Part shown: positions 14,670 to 23,403 of the stretch, one piece after another
Numbering within the stretch: position 1 is the stretch's first letter
How the letters are laid out: each line of letters opens with the position of its first letter
Virus record (IMG/VR): IMGVR_UViG_3300032770_000045
Coordinates: 1 to 42,477 of that record
DNA length: 42,477 nt
Strand: one strand, 5' to 3'
From: a virus
The notes under the pieces: generated by a model
The model's input: only the letters and a program-made list of their open reading frames with translations
Told to the model about the DNA's origin: nothing
The model's database searches: none
Made by a program: the position numbers and the translations under genes

Positions 14670-15083
14670 CTATCTACGTTTACCTCCACCTTTCATAGTC
14701 GCTTTCATGTTTTCGGCAAAGACCTTGGTATCCTGATCAATCGCCTGGGTAATCTGTTCGGCTTGCTGGTGCGTGATAACTCCCTTAACTGCCATCGTTT
14801 GAATCGTGGTTTCAATGCTGGCAAAATGGGCTTGAATCTGCTCACTCAGTCCTGAAATAGCTTCCAGGACTTGAGTGAGTTCGGCCTGGGCGGGATTCGC
14901 CCCCTGCTCTCCCTGCTCACCCAAACAGAGCAGGGCAGTGACCAATACATTGGTATTGGTCATGGGTAAATCAGGCTTATCGGTATCCGGTCGGGTTTTC
15001 CAGTCCTCAAAAACTCGTCGTGCATCGCGCAAGCGCTGATTTTTGCCAGAGAAGTGAATCGAGACTATATCTTGATTACTCAT
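14670..15083 (-). CDS. ParR-like partition adaptor candidate
   Basis: This 137-residue protein starts with a short beta strand and a basic helix (VSIHFSGKNQRLRDARRVFE), as in the ribbon-helix-helix N-terminus of ParR/StbB adaptors. A flexible middle and a long helix (LTQVLEAISGLSEQIQAHFA) follow, and the C-terminus is very basic (MKGGGKRR). It lies directly downstream of the actin-like gene with an 8-base overlap, the usual parM-parR order. In type II partition, ParR binds a centromere and caps ParM filaments. Family similarity is weak by eye; the call depends on context. Confidence 0.55.
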   Translation of the reverse strand: MSNQDIVSIHFSGKNQRLRDARRVFEDWKTRPDTDKPDLPMTNTNVLVTALLCLGEQGEQGANPAQAELTQVLEAISGLSEQIQAHFASIETTIQTMAVKGVITHQQAEQITQAIDQDTKVFAENMKATMKGGGKRR

Positions 15084-16128
15084 AGGTGATCACCCCGGTA
15101 TCTTCAAACATCTTGAACTGGTTTGCCCCACCCCGCACGTTAGCAAGGTGCGCGAATTTATCGTCTTCTGCTTTATATACCGCTTCTGGGTTGAAATCCA
15201 GGATGGGTAATACATCCTCAAAAATGTCCACATAGCCAGCACCTGTGAGGATAATGCAATCCGACTGCGTACCCGCAAAAGCATATTTGGAATAACCACC
15301 ACTGAAACGATTCAGAAAGCTGGTTTTTTCGAGAGCTACCAAATCACGGCAGTCATAATCAGTACCTTTCAGGTTCAAAAACCCCGTTTTCAGGACACGG
15401 CGCAATCTATCTTGAGAGATACCTGCATTTCCTGCAATCAGCTTGCCAGCATATTCGGTTTCCAGGGCTTGGCGCAGGCGATCATAAACCCCGCTGATCC
15501 CTTCTTTGAGCGAATCCTGAATAGCGGGATCAAGTTTTCCATCGGGGAATAATCCTTGAAAATCCGTAGTCCCTCCGCCAAAATCAATGACCAAAATACG
15601 ACCATGTTGGGCGATATTCTTGCGGAGCGTACCCTCTTTGGTCAGCAGGACGTTCATCGCCCCGCCGACAGGCTCACAGAACATATAAGGGTTATAGTCG
15701 GTGTGGATATGTACCGTGCGGTTCTCCAGGGTAACGGTGTAATCATTCTGGATACTGGATTCCAAAGCATCCGTGAAATCAGCGTTACCTGGAGGATAGG
15801 CCAGATTATAGATCACGTCACAGTCTGTTTTAGACAGTCTGGCGATCATCACCGGGGCAGCAATACCTATGTACTTCTCGCTATATTTGGCTGCCCCTAT
15901 CAATGGTTTTTGAGTGCTGTGCCGTTCGGCGGATTCTCCAACGACATAGTATTTATCGTTGACGATCACATAGTCGGGGCTGAGAGTGTTCCCCCCAATT
16001 TTCTTGGCTTTCTCATAGTTCGATTTGGTGATTTCAACTAGCATATTAGGGATGCTAATTTCAGCATCCCCCAGCTTGCCTTTCCATTCATTATTACCCA
16101 AATCTCCGTGAAATTTCCGTAAGGTCAT
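15076..16128 (-). CDS. parM: ParM-like actin ATPase (type II partition)
   Basis: From the ATG at 16128 (GGGAGTC leader) this 350-residue protein has the actin-fold nucleotide motifs in order. Phosphate-1 is GDLGNNEWKG (residues 8-17), phosphate-2 is VIDFGGGTTDFQ (Asp182) and the adenosine motif is IILTGAGYVDI (residues 292-302). Length fits bacterial ParM/Alp-type filaments, which push replicated plasmid copies apart using ATP. With the ParR-like gene just downstream and an inverted repeat at its own promoter, it forms a plausible ParMRC operon. Phage-borne ParM-like proteins can alternatively centre DNA or form host-cell structures. An upstream ATG at 16233 is unlikely because it lies before the promoter's transcription start. 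Confidence 0.85.
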   Translation of the reverse strand: MTLRKFHGDLGNNEWKGKLGDAEISIPNMLVEITKSNYEKAKKIGGNTLSPDYVIVNDKYYVVGESAERHSTQKPLIGAAKYSEKYIGIAAPVMIARLSKTDCDVIYNLAYPPGNADFTDALESSIQNDYTVTLENRTVHIHTDYNPYMFCEPVGGAMNVLLTKEGTLRKNIAQHGRILVIDFGGGTTDFQGLFPDGKLDPAIQDSLKEGISGVYDRLRQALETEYAGKLIAGNAGISQDRLRRVLKTGFLNLKGTDYDCRDLVALEKTSFLNRFSGGYSKYAFAGTQSDCIILTGAGYVDIFEDVLPILDFNPEAVYKAEDDKFAHLANVRGGANQFKMFEDTGVITYE

Positions 16129-16143
16129 GGTAGATAGACTCCC

Positions 16144-16203
16144 GATTATTCTCAAATAAATAAAGATAGACAACGATATATAGAAGTATACCAGAGAATA
16201 ATC
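16144..16203. repeat. Inverted repeat flanking the parM promoter
   Basis: GATTATTCTC (16144-16153) and GAGAATAATC (16194-16203) are exact inverted 10-mers. One lies inside the promoter spacer and the other near the ribosome site of parM. This is the arrangement expected for an autorepressed centromere/operator bound by the ParR partner, although classical parC sites carry more tandem repeats. Confidence 0.6.
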
Positions 16204-16213
16204 AGGAAAACAA
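16185..16213 (-). promoter_or_regulatory. Promoter of the partition operon
   Basis: On the minus strand a TTGTTT -35 (16213 down to 16208), 17-base spacer and TATACT -10 (16190 down to 16185) with TGG just upstream, which gives an extended -10. It lies between the terminator at 16225-16247 and the parM start and is embedded in an inverted repeat. Confidence 0.65.
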
Positions 16214-16224
16214 ATAGCAATATA

Positions 16225-16247
16225 AAAACCCAAAGTTATTGGGTTTT
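16225..16247 (-). terminator. Intrinsic terminator after the ATP-PPase gene
   Basis: AAAACCCAA and TTGGGTTTT form a 9-bp stem with a 5-base loop. On the minus strand it is followed by TTTTTATATT, and it lies 12 bases after the stop of the ATP-PPase gene, closing the replication region. Confidence 0.85.
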
Positions 16248-16258
16248 GAAAATCTGAT

Positions 16259-17170
16259 TCATGTCATGCAAACGCCTTCATCACATGATTCGTCGGGTGT
16301 TGTATTAAGGTCGGATGCATCAACGTTATCTATAGTTTCTAATGGAACAGGCTTTCCTTTTATTTTCATGATATATAAGCGATCTTTACCCAGTAAAGAT
16401 CGCTTATTATTTATTGTCCGTTCAACATCCACTGTCGCCTTGAACAAATCGGGCTGGCGTTGCTTCTGCATAAGTCGCCGGGCAAAGGGCATAAACGGGC
16501 AAAACCAACAACTCGATTTCGGAGCCGGTGGCAATCCGGCTTCTGCAATAATACGCTCACAGTCTACCCGACTAAGGCGCAAATCGATAAGTGGATACTC
16601 TCGCTTCTTGTTGAAGCCAATTTTAGCGGTTTTCCCGTAGTTATCGTGCCACTGCACATCCCGCGCTCGTCTAAATTCATCGGTAGAGATACCCAACCCA
16701 ACGACACACCAATGGATAACCTTGTAGGACTTTATCAGCTTGTCCAGTACGAGAATCTTGAAGTCCTCCGTGCATGATCTATTGCCTGGTGCGCCACCCG
16801 GCATCCACGCCGGAATATCTACCGACCTATTAGGTCGGTAGATAGCTTGCAGCAGGGTATCCAGTGCCCCACCGCGCAACTTTTTTTGAGCGATAATAAA
16901 CACGATGCCATGCTTTTTACAAAAGGGCAGAATCACATCATTTATATAAATGATAGTATCAGGATTTTCTGAGTCGTCGCCCACATTACAAAACACAAAG
17001 GCGTGGTACGGTTTCGGTAATTTCCCCATTGATTGAAGGACTAAAACCGCTGTCGATTGAACCCCTCCTCCGAAACTGAAAACACGAAATGGGTTATCAG
17101 CGCTTTGTGTAATGCCCAACCATGTTAAAATAACATGCAAAAGGTTGCCTATAGAGCTAATAATCCGCAT
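16259..17170 (-). CDS. PAPS-reductase-like ATP pyrophosphatase
   Basis: From the ATG at 17170 (overlapping the polymerase end by 14 bases) the product is 303 residues. It carries the ATP-PPase P-loop FSFGGGVQSTA near residue 30, a CTEDFK motif in the middle, and a Cys-rich segment SCWFCPFMP, all typical of phage proteins annotated as phosphoadenosine phosphosulfate reductases. The fold is shared by DndC-type and nucleoside-modifying enzymes that activate a substrate by adenylation. The actual substrate is unknown. It lies at the end of the replication operon beside two methylase-like genes, so a DNA- or nucleotide-modifying role is plausible. Confidence 0.75.
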   Translation of the reverse strand: MRIISSIGNLLHVILTWLGITQSADNPFRVFSFGGGVQSTAVLVLQSMGKLPKPYHAFVFCNVGDDSENPDTIIYINDVILPFCKKHGIVFIIAQKKLRGGALDTLLQAIYRPNRSVDIPAWMPGGAPGNRSCTEDFKILVLDKLIKSYKVIHWCVVGLGISTDEFRRARDVQWHDNYGKTAKIGFNKKREYPLIDLRLSRVDCERIIAEAGLPPAPKSSCWFCPFMPFARRLMQKQRQPDLFKATVDVERTINNKRSLLGKDRLYIMKIKGKPVPLETIDNVDASDLNTTPDESCDEGVCMT

Positions 17171-19670
17171 AGCTAGACTCCATTTCATTAACATCTTCGG
17201 AGGAGGAGGGAGAACAGCTTGCAAATATCTGCATACACCATGCTATACGTTTCGGTAGTTTTTCAAGAGTAAAAGATCGTTGTTGATGCACGGAAATTAG
17301 TTGTTCGGCGGAGTAGCCTGTTTTCTCCTTCAGGTCAAAAAATCGGCCTGATTTTTGCCAAGCCAGTAACCACAGTCCGGGAACCCTGCACCATGTTTCC
17401 AGGGGGACTTCGATTTGTTGCGCTATAAGCTGATCCTCTTGCATGACTGGGATCATACTGTGAAACGTTTTATTGAGGGTATCATACAGGGCATTTCCTA
17501 GCCCCAGCATGGCTTGTTTTTCTTCTGGAGTATATTGGCTAGGCTGAATTCCCTTTCGCACGTTTTTTAACTCGTACCGAAAGTTAAGATCAGGAAAAGA
17601 GATAATCTCGGTGGTAGTAGTTGGTACAGCTACCTCAGGTATGTCGATAGGTTCAGGGGGGTCAGCAGGATCAGGCATTTCTATCAAATCCGGGTGATAT
17701 TGCCCTAGCCCCCATTTGTGCGAGTTTTCTTTCGAGTCAGGCTGTGCGATCCATTGGATCGCAGGGGCTGTGCGAGTGTTCATGGACTCTGGCACTACCG
17801 TTTGCATGATTTCACTGGCCAATGAAATAGCCTCCCGCCATTCCTCGTGAGCGACTTCCAAAATCAGGCTATCGTGAATCTCACAGGCTACGCGGGATTT
17901 TAAGCCCAGCTTCTCAAATTCCTCTGAAATCAGTACCATCGCTCGTTTGGTGATTTCTGCTACCCCACCCTGGCAAAGATAATTCCAGGCCGTATAAGAT
18001 CGATGTTTATCGACGGCAATAGGGCGTTTAGTCCACAGGTTGACCACACCTGATTGCTCCGCTTTCAGGCTGGCAGCTTCTTTAGTTTGTTTGATTTTTT
18101 GGAAAGCCTGATCTTTTCGCGCCAGGATGCTATAGGCTTCTTCTAGGGTAATCCCTAAAGACTTGGCGAGTTTTTTAGCGCCCATGCCGTAAGCTGTGCC
18201 GAACGTGATCGTTTTCCCTTTGAATCGCAGCGCCTTAATTGCGCTTTTGTCGCCTGTAGCTACTGTGCTGTGCCAGAGATCACCGAAATACTGCTCTGCC
18301 ATTGCGCTATGGAAATCTTGTGCGGCACAGGCCCGTGCCAGGGCTGAATCACCTGCAATCATGGCGGCTATCCAGTTTTCAGCGTTGCTGTAATCTAGCT
18401 CAAATAGGGTATAGCCATCCTGCCCCGTGAGTATGCCTGATAAGTTACCCGAAGGATCGTTAGATTCATTTACCATCTTGAGGTTTTGCAAGTTCGGCTG
18501 CGAACTGGCTCGCCGACCTGTATCAGTATGAACGCTGATCAAGCTATGAATTTTGCCGTCGTGGTGCGCATGGTCTAACAAGCTATTCAAGGTAGAAAGC
18601 ATGTTATTGACTTGCAGATAGCAGGCCAGAGGCAGCAACTGATCATGGTACTGAGGCTCCAAATCGATCAGCATTTCTACCGCGTCAACGCCAGACGCCA
18701 GATCACTAAGCTCTACTTTGACGCTATAACCGCCATGCGTTTCAGCGTGATAAAACCGTGCGTGCCCTCCTCTCGTGAATAGCGGGCTGTATTGCTCATA
18801 GTCCGGTAGGGGAATCTCAAGTTTCTGGTAGAGCCATGCGACACGAGATTTGGATGACCCCGGCATCGTGAGTCCCGCCTCTTGAAGCTGCGCGGATATT
18901 TCCCGCGCCATATGGGACAAATCGGCTATTCTGAGTTGGGTGTAGTCAAGATTGAGGGTAATCCCCTCACTTGCCATACGGCAATATTGGTGTGTAGCGC
19001 GGGCTTCCCAGTCTGCCAGCATATAGAGGGTTTCAGAGTTGATTAGGCTCTGCTGGGCATAATAGATTTGCAACGTCAAACACGTATCCTGGCAGGCATA
19101 ATCCATGACCCCGCGAATGGGTAAATCACTGATTCGGGCACGGCTGGATTTCATGGTTTTTTGAGATTCTGGGACAGGCAAATTCAGCATTTTAGCGGTA
19201 TCGAGTAAGCTGTACCCGCTATCTAATGTAGGGGTGAGCAGTCTAGCCATCGCCTGAGTATCATAGATATGCTCTGGTAGGTGCGTGTTTCCCGTCCATT
19301 TTGTAATGAGACGCATATCAAAAACAATGTTATGCCCGACGATCACACGGGAGCCTGTAAATAAATTCATCATGAATTCTTCAAAGGCTATGCTGTGCAT
19401 CTGATTCCCATGCACGCACAGTGTGGCAATATGGTCATTATCATGCCCCCAGGCAAACGAGATACACAATATATCAGTGATATAGCTCAACCCAAATTCA
19501 TGTTCGGGGCCGTACCCTGGGTAAGTAGTTTTGGTTTCAATATCCAGGCAGACTACGGGGCTGCTTAGAATATGATGCAACCGTTCAGGATCATAATCGG
19601 GTATCGTATCCTCATGTAAGGTGATCAGGGTATCTTGTGAAGTGCTTTTGGTCATTTTTTTAGGTGACAT
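17157..19670 (-). CDS. polA: DNA polymerase I (family A) with 3'-5' exonuclease and extra C-terminal region
   Basis: This 837-residue protein has exonuclease motifs CLDIETKT (Asp43, Glu45), GHNIVFD (Asn114, Asp118) and YACQD (Tyr191, Asp195). The polymerase part shows TGRRASSQPNLQN (384-396), motif A FELDYSNAE (Asp426, Glu431), motif B RFKGKTITFGTAYG (482-495) and motif C CEIHDSLILE (His599, Asp600). In motif C, Ser601 replaces the Glu usual after Asp. The N-terminal 5' nuclease of cellular Pol I is absent, as in phage enzymes. After about residue 645 an unusual 190-residue extension follows, with a Pro-rich linker (DPADPPEPIDIPEV) and a separate folded-looking segment. It is the replicative polymerase of the phage. 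Confidence 0.92.
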   Translation of the reverse strand: MSPKKMTKSTSQDTLITLHEDTIPDYDPERLHHILSSPVVCLDIETKTTYPGYGPEHEFGLSYITDILCISFAWGHDNDHIATLCVHGNQMHSIAFEEFMMNLFTGSRVIVGHNIVFDMRLITKWTGNTHLPEHIYDTQAMARLLTPTLDSGYSLLDTAKMLNLPVPESQKTMKSSRARISDLPIRGVMDYACQDTCLTLQIYYAQQSLINSETLYMLADWEARATHQYCRMASEGITLNLDYTQLRIADLSHMAREISAQLQEAGLTMPGSSKSRVAWLYQKLEIPLPDYEQYSPLFTRGGHARFYHAETHGGYSVKVELSDLASGVDAVEMLIDLEPQYHDQLLPLACYLQVNNMLSTLNSLLDHAHHDGKIHSLISVHTDTGRRASSQPNLQNLKMVNESNDPSGNLSGILTGQDGYTLFELDYSNAENWIAAMIAGDSALARACAAQDFHSAMAEQYFGDLWHSTVATGDKSAIKALRFKGKTITFGTAYGMGAKKLAKSLGITLEEAYSILARKDQAFQKIKQTKEAASLKAEQSGVVNLWTKRPIAVDKHRSYTAWNYLCQGGVAEITKRAMVLISEEFEKLGLKSRVACEIHDSLILEVAHEEWREAISLASEIMQTVVPESMNTRTAPAIQWIAQPDSKENSHKWGLGQYHPDLIEMPDPADPPEPIDIPEVAVPTTTTEIISFPDLNFRYELKNVRKGIQPSQYTPEEKQAMLGLGNALYDTLNKTFHSMIPVMQEDQLIAQQIEVPLETWCRVPGLWLLAWQKSGRFFDLKEKTGYSAEQLISVHQQRSFTLEKLPKRIAWCMQIFASCSPSSSEDVNEMESSYADY

Positions 19671-19679
19671 GATAGGTAG

Positions 19680-20255
19680 TTATCTCGATTCTTTTTCTAT
19701 AAAACTAGACCATTGGGTTGCCATAGCCCGCGCAATTCCGGGAAACGTGCGGGATCGTTCTGACTTTGATCTGTGTCCGAATTTCGTCCAATTTATATAA
19801 GGATTCGGGCAAAAACTGGTATGCAGCAAAGGAGGTAAGTTCTTCAACCATAGATGAGTGACCTTAGTGACATTATCTCCAAAATAATGAGGCTGTATTA
19901 CCTGGGTAGACTGAACAAACTTGAGAGGATACCCGCGTGGGTTTTCCACACAGATATAGGGTATCTTATGGGTATAAAGCAACCTGAAAAAGAATACCAA
20001 CGCCGCCAATCGTTTAGCATGTCTTTCTGGCTGTGATTTGAACCAGCGTTCGCCCGCATAACTCAAATAAGTGCATTCCGGGTGCGCGATCATCAAATCC
20101 CAACCATCACCCAGGTGATTCAGCACGTCATCTTGGATATGCCAGGAGGGATTACCCTCAGTCGGGATAATGTCGCAAGAGTAAGCCTCATGGCCTAGCT
20201 CTCGAAAGTTTCGAGTCACAATTTGAGAGAATTCACAGGCTACTAAAACGCGCAT
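19680..20255 (-). CDS. Small C5-cytosine-methylase-like protein
   Basis: This 191-residue protein opens MRVLVACEFSQIVTRNFRELG, a Rossmann-type SAM-binding start, and has AHPECTYLS (residues 58-66) resembling the PC motif and VENPRG (102-107) resembling the EN motif of cytosine-5 methyltransferases. It is much shorter than true C5 methylases and lacks an obvious target-recognition domain. Such small forms are common in phages, where they may be compact methylases or inactive relatives. It sits between the zinc-ribbon genes and the polymerase. Confidence 0.65.
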   Translation of the reverse strand: MRVLVACEFSQIVTRNFRELGHEAYSCDIIPTEGNPSWHIQDDVLNHLGDGWDLMIAHPECTYLSYAGERWFKSQPERHAKRLAALVFFFRLLYTHKIPYICVENPRGYPLKFVQSTQVIQPHYFGDNVTKVTHLWLKNLPPLLHTSFCPNPYINWTKFGHRSKSERSRTFPGIARAMATQWSSFIEKESR

Positions 20256-20261
20256 GACAGG

Positions 20262-20672
20262 TTACTTCAATCCTTTCTCAACACGATAATCATGGATAGT
20301 TGCCGGGTGCTGGTGTTCATAGTAAGCCGGATCAAAGTCATATTCACAGATATTGCAAATTTGGCTATCACCCTCAAATAGATCAATAACCCGGCTATCA
20401 CAGCAGCATATACAATAGCGATAGAGTTTATCTGGCCTTGCCCGGGCGGGCTTGTAGGGTTTATGGGTAGATGGCGCGGGCTGCTTGCCGGATTCCTTGT
20501 AGCCCGACTCTTTGTAGGCTAAGCGACGATCTCGCTCTACCTGTTTATGACATTCACGACATAAACTATGTGGCTTGCCATTAGCCGTTATTGCTTTTGG
20601 ACGCTCACAACAGCGCGGGCATATCGGGTTAAAGTCACTACGACGTTTTTTAGGGACAGTGTAATTAGGCAT
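20262..20672 (-). CDS. Protein with two Cys clusters
   Basis: From the ATG at 20672, just after the previous stop, the product is 136 residues. It has one cluster CPRCCERP with CRECHKQ and a second, CICCCDSR with CNICEYD near the C-terminus, sufficient for two zinc sites. The linker is basic and Pro/Ser-rich. Probably a nucleic-acid-binding accessory protein of the replication operon; the family is unknown. Confidence 0.6.
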   Translation of the reverse strand: MPNYTVPKKRRSDFNPICPRCCERPKAITANGKPHSLCRECHKQVERDRRLAYKESGYKESGKQPAPSTHKPYKPARARPDKLYRYCICCCDSRVIDLFEGDSQICNICEYDFDPAYYEHQHPATIHDYRVEKGLK

Positions 20673-20674
20673 GA

Positions 20675-20902
20675 TTACTCGATTAGCCTCAATTGAGTAT
20701 GTTGAGTAGATTTTGAGGTATATCCAGCCCTGTCCACCCAAATCTTGTGGGTAAGTGTTTGGCTTGTATCGCACTGGCGGCAACCATAGCTGGCCCGTGC
20801 TTCCAAGTGTTCAGGTGTTTCTTGTAGGTCGATAAAACCTGTGAAAACCAGTAATTCATTGCAAATGGGACAGTGCATAAGGCCATCCTGCTTTTTAGGC
20901 AT
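20675..20902 (-). CDS. Small zinc-ribbon protein
   Basis: This 75-residue protein has C-x2-C in MHCPICNELL and C-x2-C in YGCRQCDTS, 30 residues apart, a standard zinc-ribbon layout. It ends 2 bases before the next start and begins 4 bases after the helicase stop, so the two are translationally coupled. Function unknown. Confidence 0.6.
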   Translation of the reverse strand: MPKKQDGLMHCPICNELLVFTGFIDLQETPEHLEARASYGCRQCDTSQTLTHKIWVDRAGYTSKSTQHTQLRLIE

Positions 20903-20906
20903 GAGG

Positions 20907-22895
20907 TTATTCCTGGGCTTTCTTAGGTTCGGGTAGAATATCGAGTGTGATAAATCTGGCGACTTCTTTCGTTGCCAGAGTATGCGTGATCATTTGAGCC
21001 GCTTGCCCCTTGCTCACTCCCTCCTCGTAAGTTACCCCCAGGCGTTTCAAATAATTGAGTTGACCAGGGGTAGCCGGGGAATACCGCCATGCCGCGTTTT
21101 TATCAATGGCTTTTTTGCTTTTCGATTCATTGGCTAATTTGACGGCTTCTCGCTCCGCATCAGCCATGAGTCCTGTGAGATCGGAATTGTATTTCAGCAG
21201 CTTAGGCGTGCCAGGGTATTTATATCCATTAGCGTTAGTCTCTTCTGGGACGTAATAGAGAGTGTAATTCTCTATTCTGATTAATTCGCGCATAAGGCTA
21301 TCCATATTACGGGCAAGTTGGGCGCGTTTATCATCAGGAACGCTGGCTACCATAGCCAGTCCAGCTTGCTGCCGTTCGCGAATTCGGTCTGCCTTGTCAG
21401 AATAAGTCGGGGGCATGATCACCAGGGAGCCATTATTGATCCCCGCGCTAGTGCTGTACCAGCCGTCTTTTTTGATAGTATCGGTATACCAAGCGGTGTA
21501 CAGGCTATCAAACAAGCTCCCGATCTCGTCAATGAGATCAGTCCCCTCCCCCCTGGTGTGCATATCTTCAAATAACCTGGGGCCTTTGGGGGCAAGAGGA
21601 TCAAGTTCTAATTCAAGCTCTTCTTCAGAATCAGCAGTCGCTTTGGTGGTATACCCGCACACCGGACAATTTTTAAAACCCTTGTAGAATTCCGCTTGAC
21701 ATTTGGGGTTGCGGCAAGTCACGGTCTTGCCCAGCAGTGTACCTACTTGCAAGGCTTTGGTATCCGCTACCGTGAGATCAACCATTAAACAATCCGTCTT
21801 GCCCGGAAAAGGTCGCAGTCCCCGCCCTATCGCCTGAGTAAGCACAATAGCGCTGCGGGTAGGCCGTGCCCACAGGATTGCCCCAGTCTCAGGAGCGTCA
21901 AAACCTTCTGTCAAGACTGCGTAATTGCTGATAATACGCACTTTCCCGGATTTATAGTCTCGCAGAATACCCCGACGTGTTTGTTTGTCTGTCTTGCCAT
22001 CGATATGTGCTGCTGCAATACCTAATTCCTGGAGTTTTCGAGTAAATAAGATACTCATCTCAACCTGGGGGAAGAATGCTAGGGTCAGGCGTCCTGTGGG
22101 TAATATCTTCTCTTGATAGGCTTTTACGGCTAAATCAATCCAGTTATCCGCTGTCAGCACCTCTACTAGCTGCGCTTTGCTGTAGTCACCTTGTTCTGAT
22201 TTGATTCCTGATATATCAATGTTGGTTTTTTGGATGAGTCGAGTAGGGCTTACTAGATACCCCCAGCGGATACCATCCTGGATAGTGGCTTCATAGGCGA
22301 TAGTGTCAAACAGCACGCCCAGGGCTTTGCCATCCCCACGTTTTGGAGTAGCCGTAAACCCGGCCACCCTCAAAGTAGGGTTAGCGTCTTTCAGGGTTTT
22401 AGCGATTTGCCAGTAAGTGTTATCGGCACTGACATGGTGCGATTCATCGATAATCAGGTAATCAATTTGTCCGTGTTTCATGATCTCGGCTAATCGCGCT
22501 GGGTGCAAACTTTGGCGTGTGCCTACTACAATTCTAGCGTTGCTGGCGTCCTGATTTGCCATGACAATCCCTATACCCGGCTGAAACGTTGGGCCGTAGT
22601 AGTCTTGTAGGCTTGCTCCGAATTGCTGCTGAATACGCTCAAAAAGCTGGTAGATGATCTCCTCGGTGTGAGCGATAACAATAGCGCGTTGAGTAGCCGG
22701 GGATAATACCAGTCTAAGCAATTCTGATAGGATAGTGGTTTTGCCTAGCCCGGTTGCTGCACTCACCAACGGGGTTTTACCCTGGCTCCAAGCCGTCATT
22801 ACCGCCGTGATCGCATCAACCTGATAGGGTCGTAAAACTTGCGCGGTATTGCTTTGGGTTTCTTTGGTGGTAGGGGGGAAGAGAGAAAAAGTCAT
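20907..22895 (-). CDS. SF2 DEAD/DEAH-type helicase with zinc ribbon
   Basis: This 662-residue protein shows SF2 motifs in order: Q-like LRPYQVDAI (21-29), Walker A AATGLGKTT (46-54), DESH (150-153), TAT (181-183) in GFTATPKR, and motif VI QAIGRGLR (354-361). A zinc ribbon follows with C394, C399, C410 and C413. The C-terminal 240 residues are helical and basic (including KSKKAIDKNAAWRYSPATPG) and probably bind DNA or a partner. It resembles type I restriction/UvrB-like SF2 helicases used in phage replication. Confidence 0.85.
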   Translation of the reverse strand: MTFSLFPPTTKETQSNTAQVLRPYQVDAITAVMTAWSQGKTPLVSAATGLGKTTILSELLRLVLSPATQRAIVIAHTEEIIYQLFERIQQQFGASLQDYYGPTFQPGIGIVMANQDASNARIVVGTRQSLHPARLAEIMKHGQIDYLIIDESHHVSADNTYWQIAKTLKDANPTLRVAGFTATPKRGDGKALGVLFDTIAYEATIQDGIRWGYLVSPTRLIQKTNIDISGIKSEQGDYSKAQLVEVLTADNWIDLAVKAYQEKILPTGRLTLAFFPQVEMSILFTRKLQELGIAAAHIDGKTDKQTRRGILRDYKSGKVRIISNYAVLTEGFDAPETGAILWARPTRSAIVLTQAIGRGLRPFPGKTDCLMVDLTVADTKALQVGTLLGKTVTCRNPKCQAEFYKGFKNCPVCGYTTKATADSEEELELELDPLAPKGPRLFEDMHTRGEGTDLIDEIGSLFDSLYTAWYTDTIKKDGWYSTSAGINNGSLVIMPPTYSDKADRIRERQQAGLAMVASVPDDKRAQLARNMDSLMRELIRIENYTLYYVPEETNANGYKYPGTPKLLKYNSDLTGLMADAEREAVKLANESKSKKAIDKNAAWRYSPATPGQLNYLKRLGVTYEEGVSKGQAAQMITHTLATKEVARFITLDILPEPKKAQE

Positions 22896-23167
22896 GTGTG
22901 ATCCTCCTGGAAGTTATGTACTTGTGAGTCCCAGTTCTGCAAGCTAAAACGCCAGTAATCCAGTTGTCGCAGTTCGCCTTCTAGATACAGCCAATTGAAC
23001 TGTTCTATAGGCATTTCAGCGAGTGTATAGTTAGGGTTAAATTTATTAGCTACAAAGGCGCGGGTAATGCCGTTTTTTATGTTGTTCCGGGGTGCATCTA
23101 CTCCTATCACACTGGCAGTAGGGTCAAAGGAATCTAGATCAAGCCATTTGAGTTTTCTTTGCGACAT
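22892..23167 (-). CDS. Hypothetical protein, helicase neighbour
   Basis: This 91-residue protein overlaps the helicase start by 4 bases. It is aromatic-rich in the second half (FNWLYLEGELRQLDYWRFSL) and has no Cys or membrane segment. No known family is recognised. Coupled translation suggests it works with, or is needed at the same time as, the helicase. Confidence 0.55.
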   Translation of the reverse strand: MSQRKLKWLDLDSFDPTASVIGVDAPRNNIKNGITRAFVANKFNPNYTLAEMPIEQFNWLYLEGELRQLDYWRFSLQNWDSQVHNFQEDHT

Positions 23168-23401
23168 TTAGCTATCTCCATAGTCTGATGGATCACCCGG
23201 CATACCTAGCATGTCATAATCATCATAAGCGGGTGTAGCGTGATGAATTTCAAGCGCTTGCTCGGCTGTATAATCGCCTTGATCTACCAGCATTTTTAGC
23301 CAGTGGGGTAGGTAAGTATAGGCGCGTGCAGCAGCTATCTGATCTTCCAAGTCCATATTAGGCTCAAATTCAAAAGGTAATTTGAAAGGCATCGTGATCA
23401 C
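23168..23401 (-). CDS. Hypothetical acidic protein
   Basis: This 77-residue protein begins one base upstream of the next gene's end and is acidic with a repeated helical pattern (MDLEDQIAAARAYTYLPHWL, ADQGDYTAEQALEIHHAT-like). No catalytic motif is visible. Its tight spacing in the replication operon is the only clue to its role. Confidence 0.55.
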   Translation of the reverse strand: MITMPFKLPFEFEPNMDLEDQIAAARAYTYLPHWLKMLVDQGDYTAEQALEIHHATPAYDDYDMLGMPGDPSDYGDS

Positions 23402-23403
23402 CT

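Noticed and set aside
16129-16233. Longer N-terminus for the ParM-like protein with a hydrophobic stretch
   Set aside because: The extension lies before and across the predicted promoter and terminator. The actin fold begins right at the ATG at 16128.
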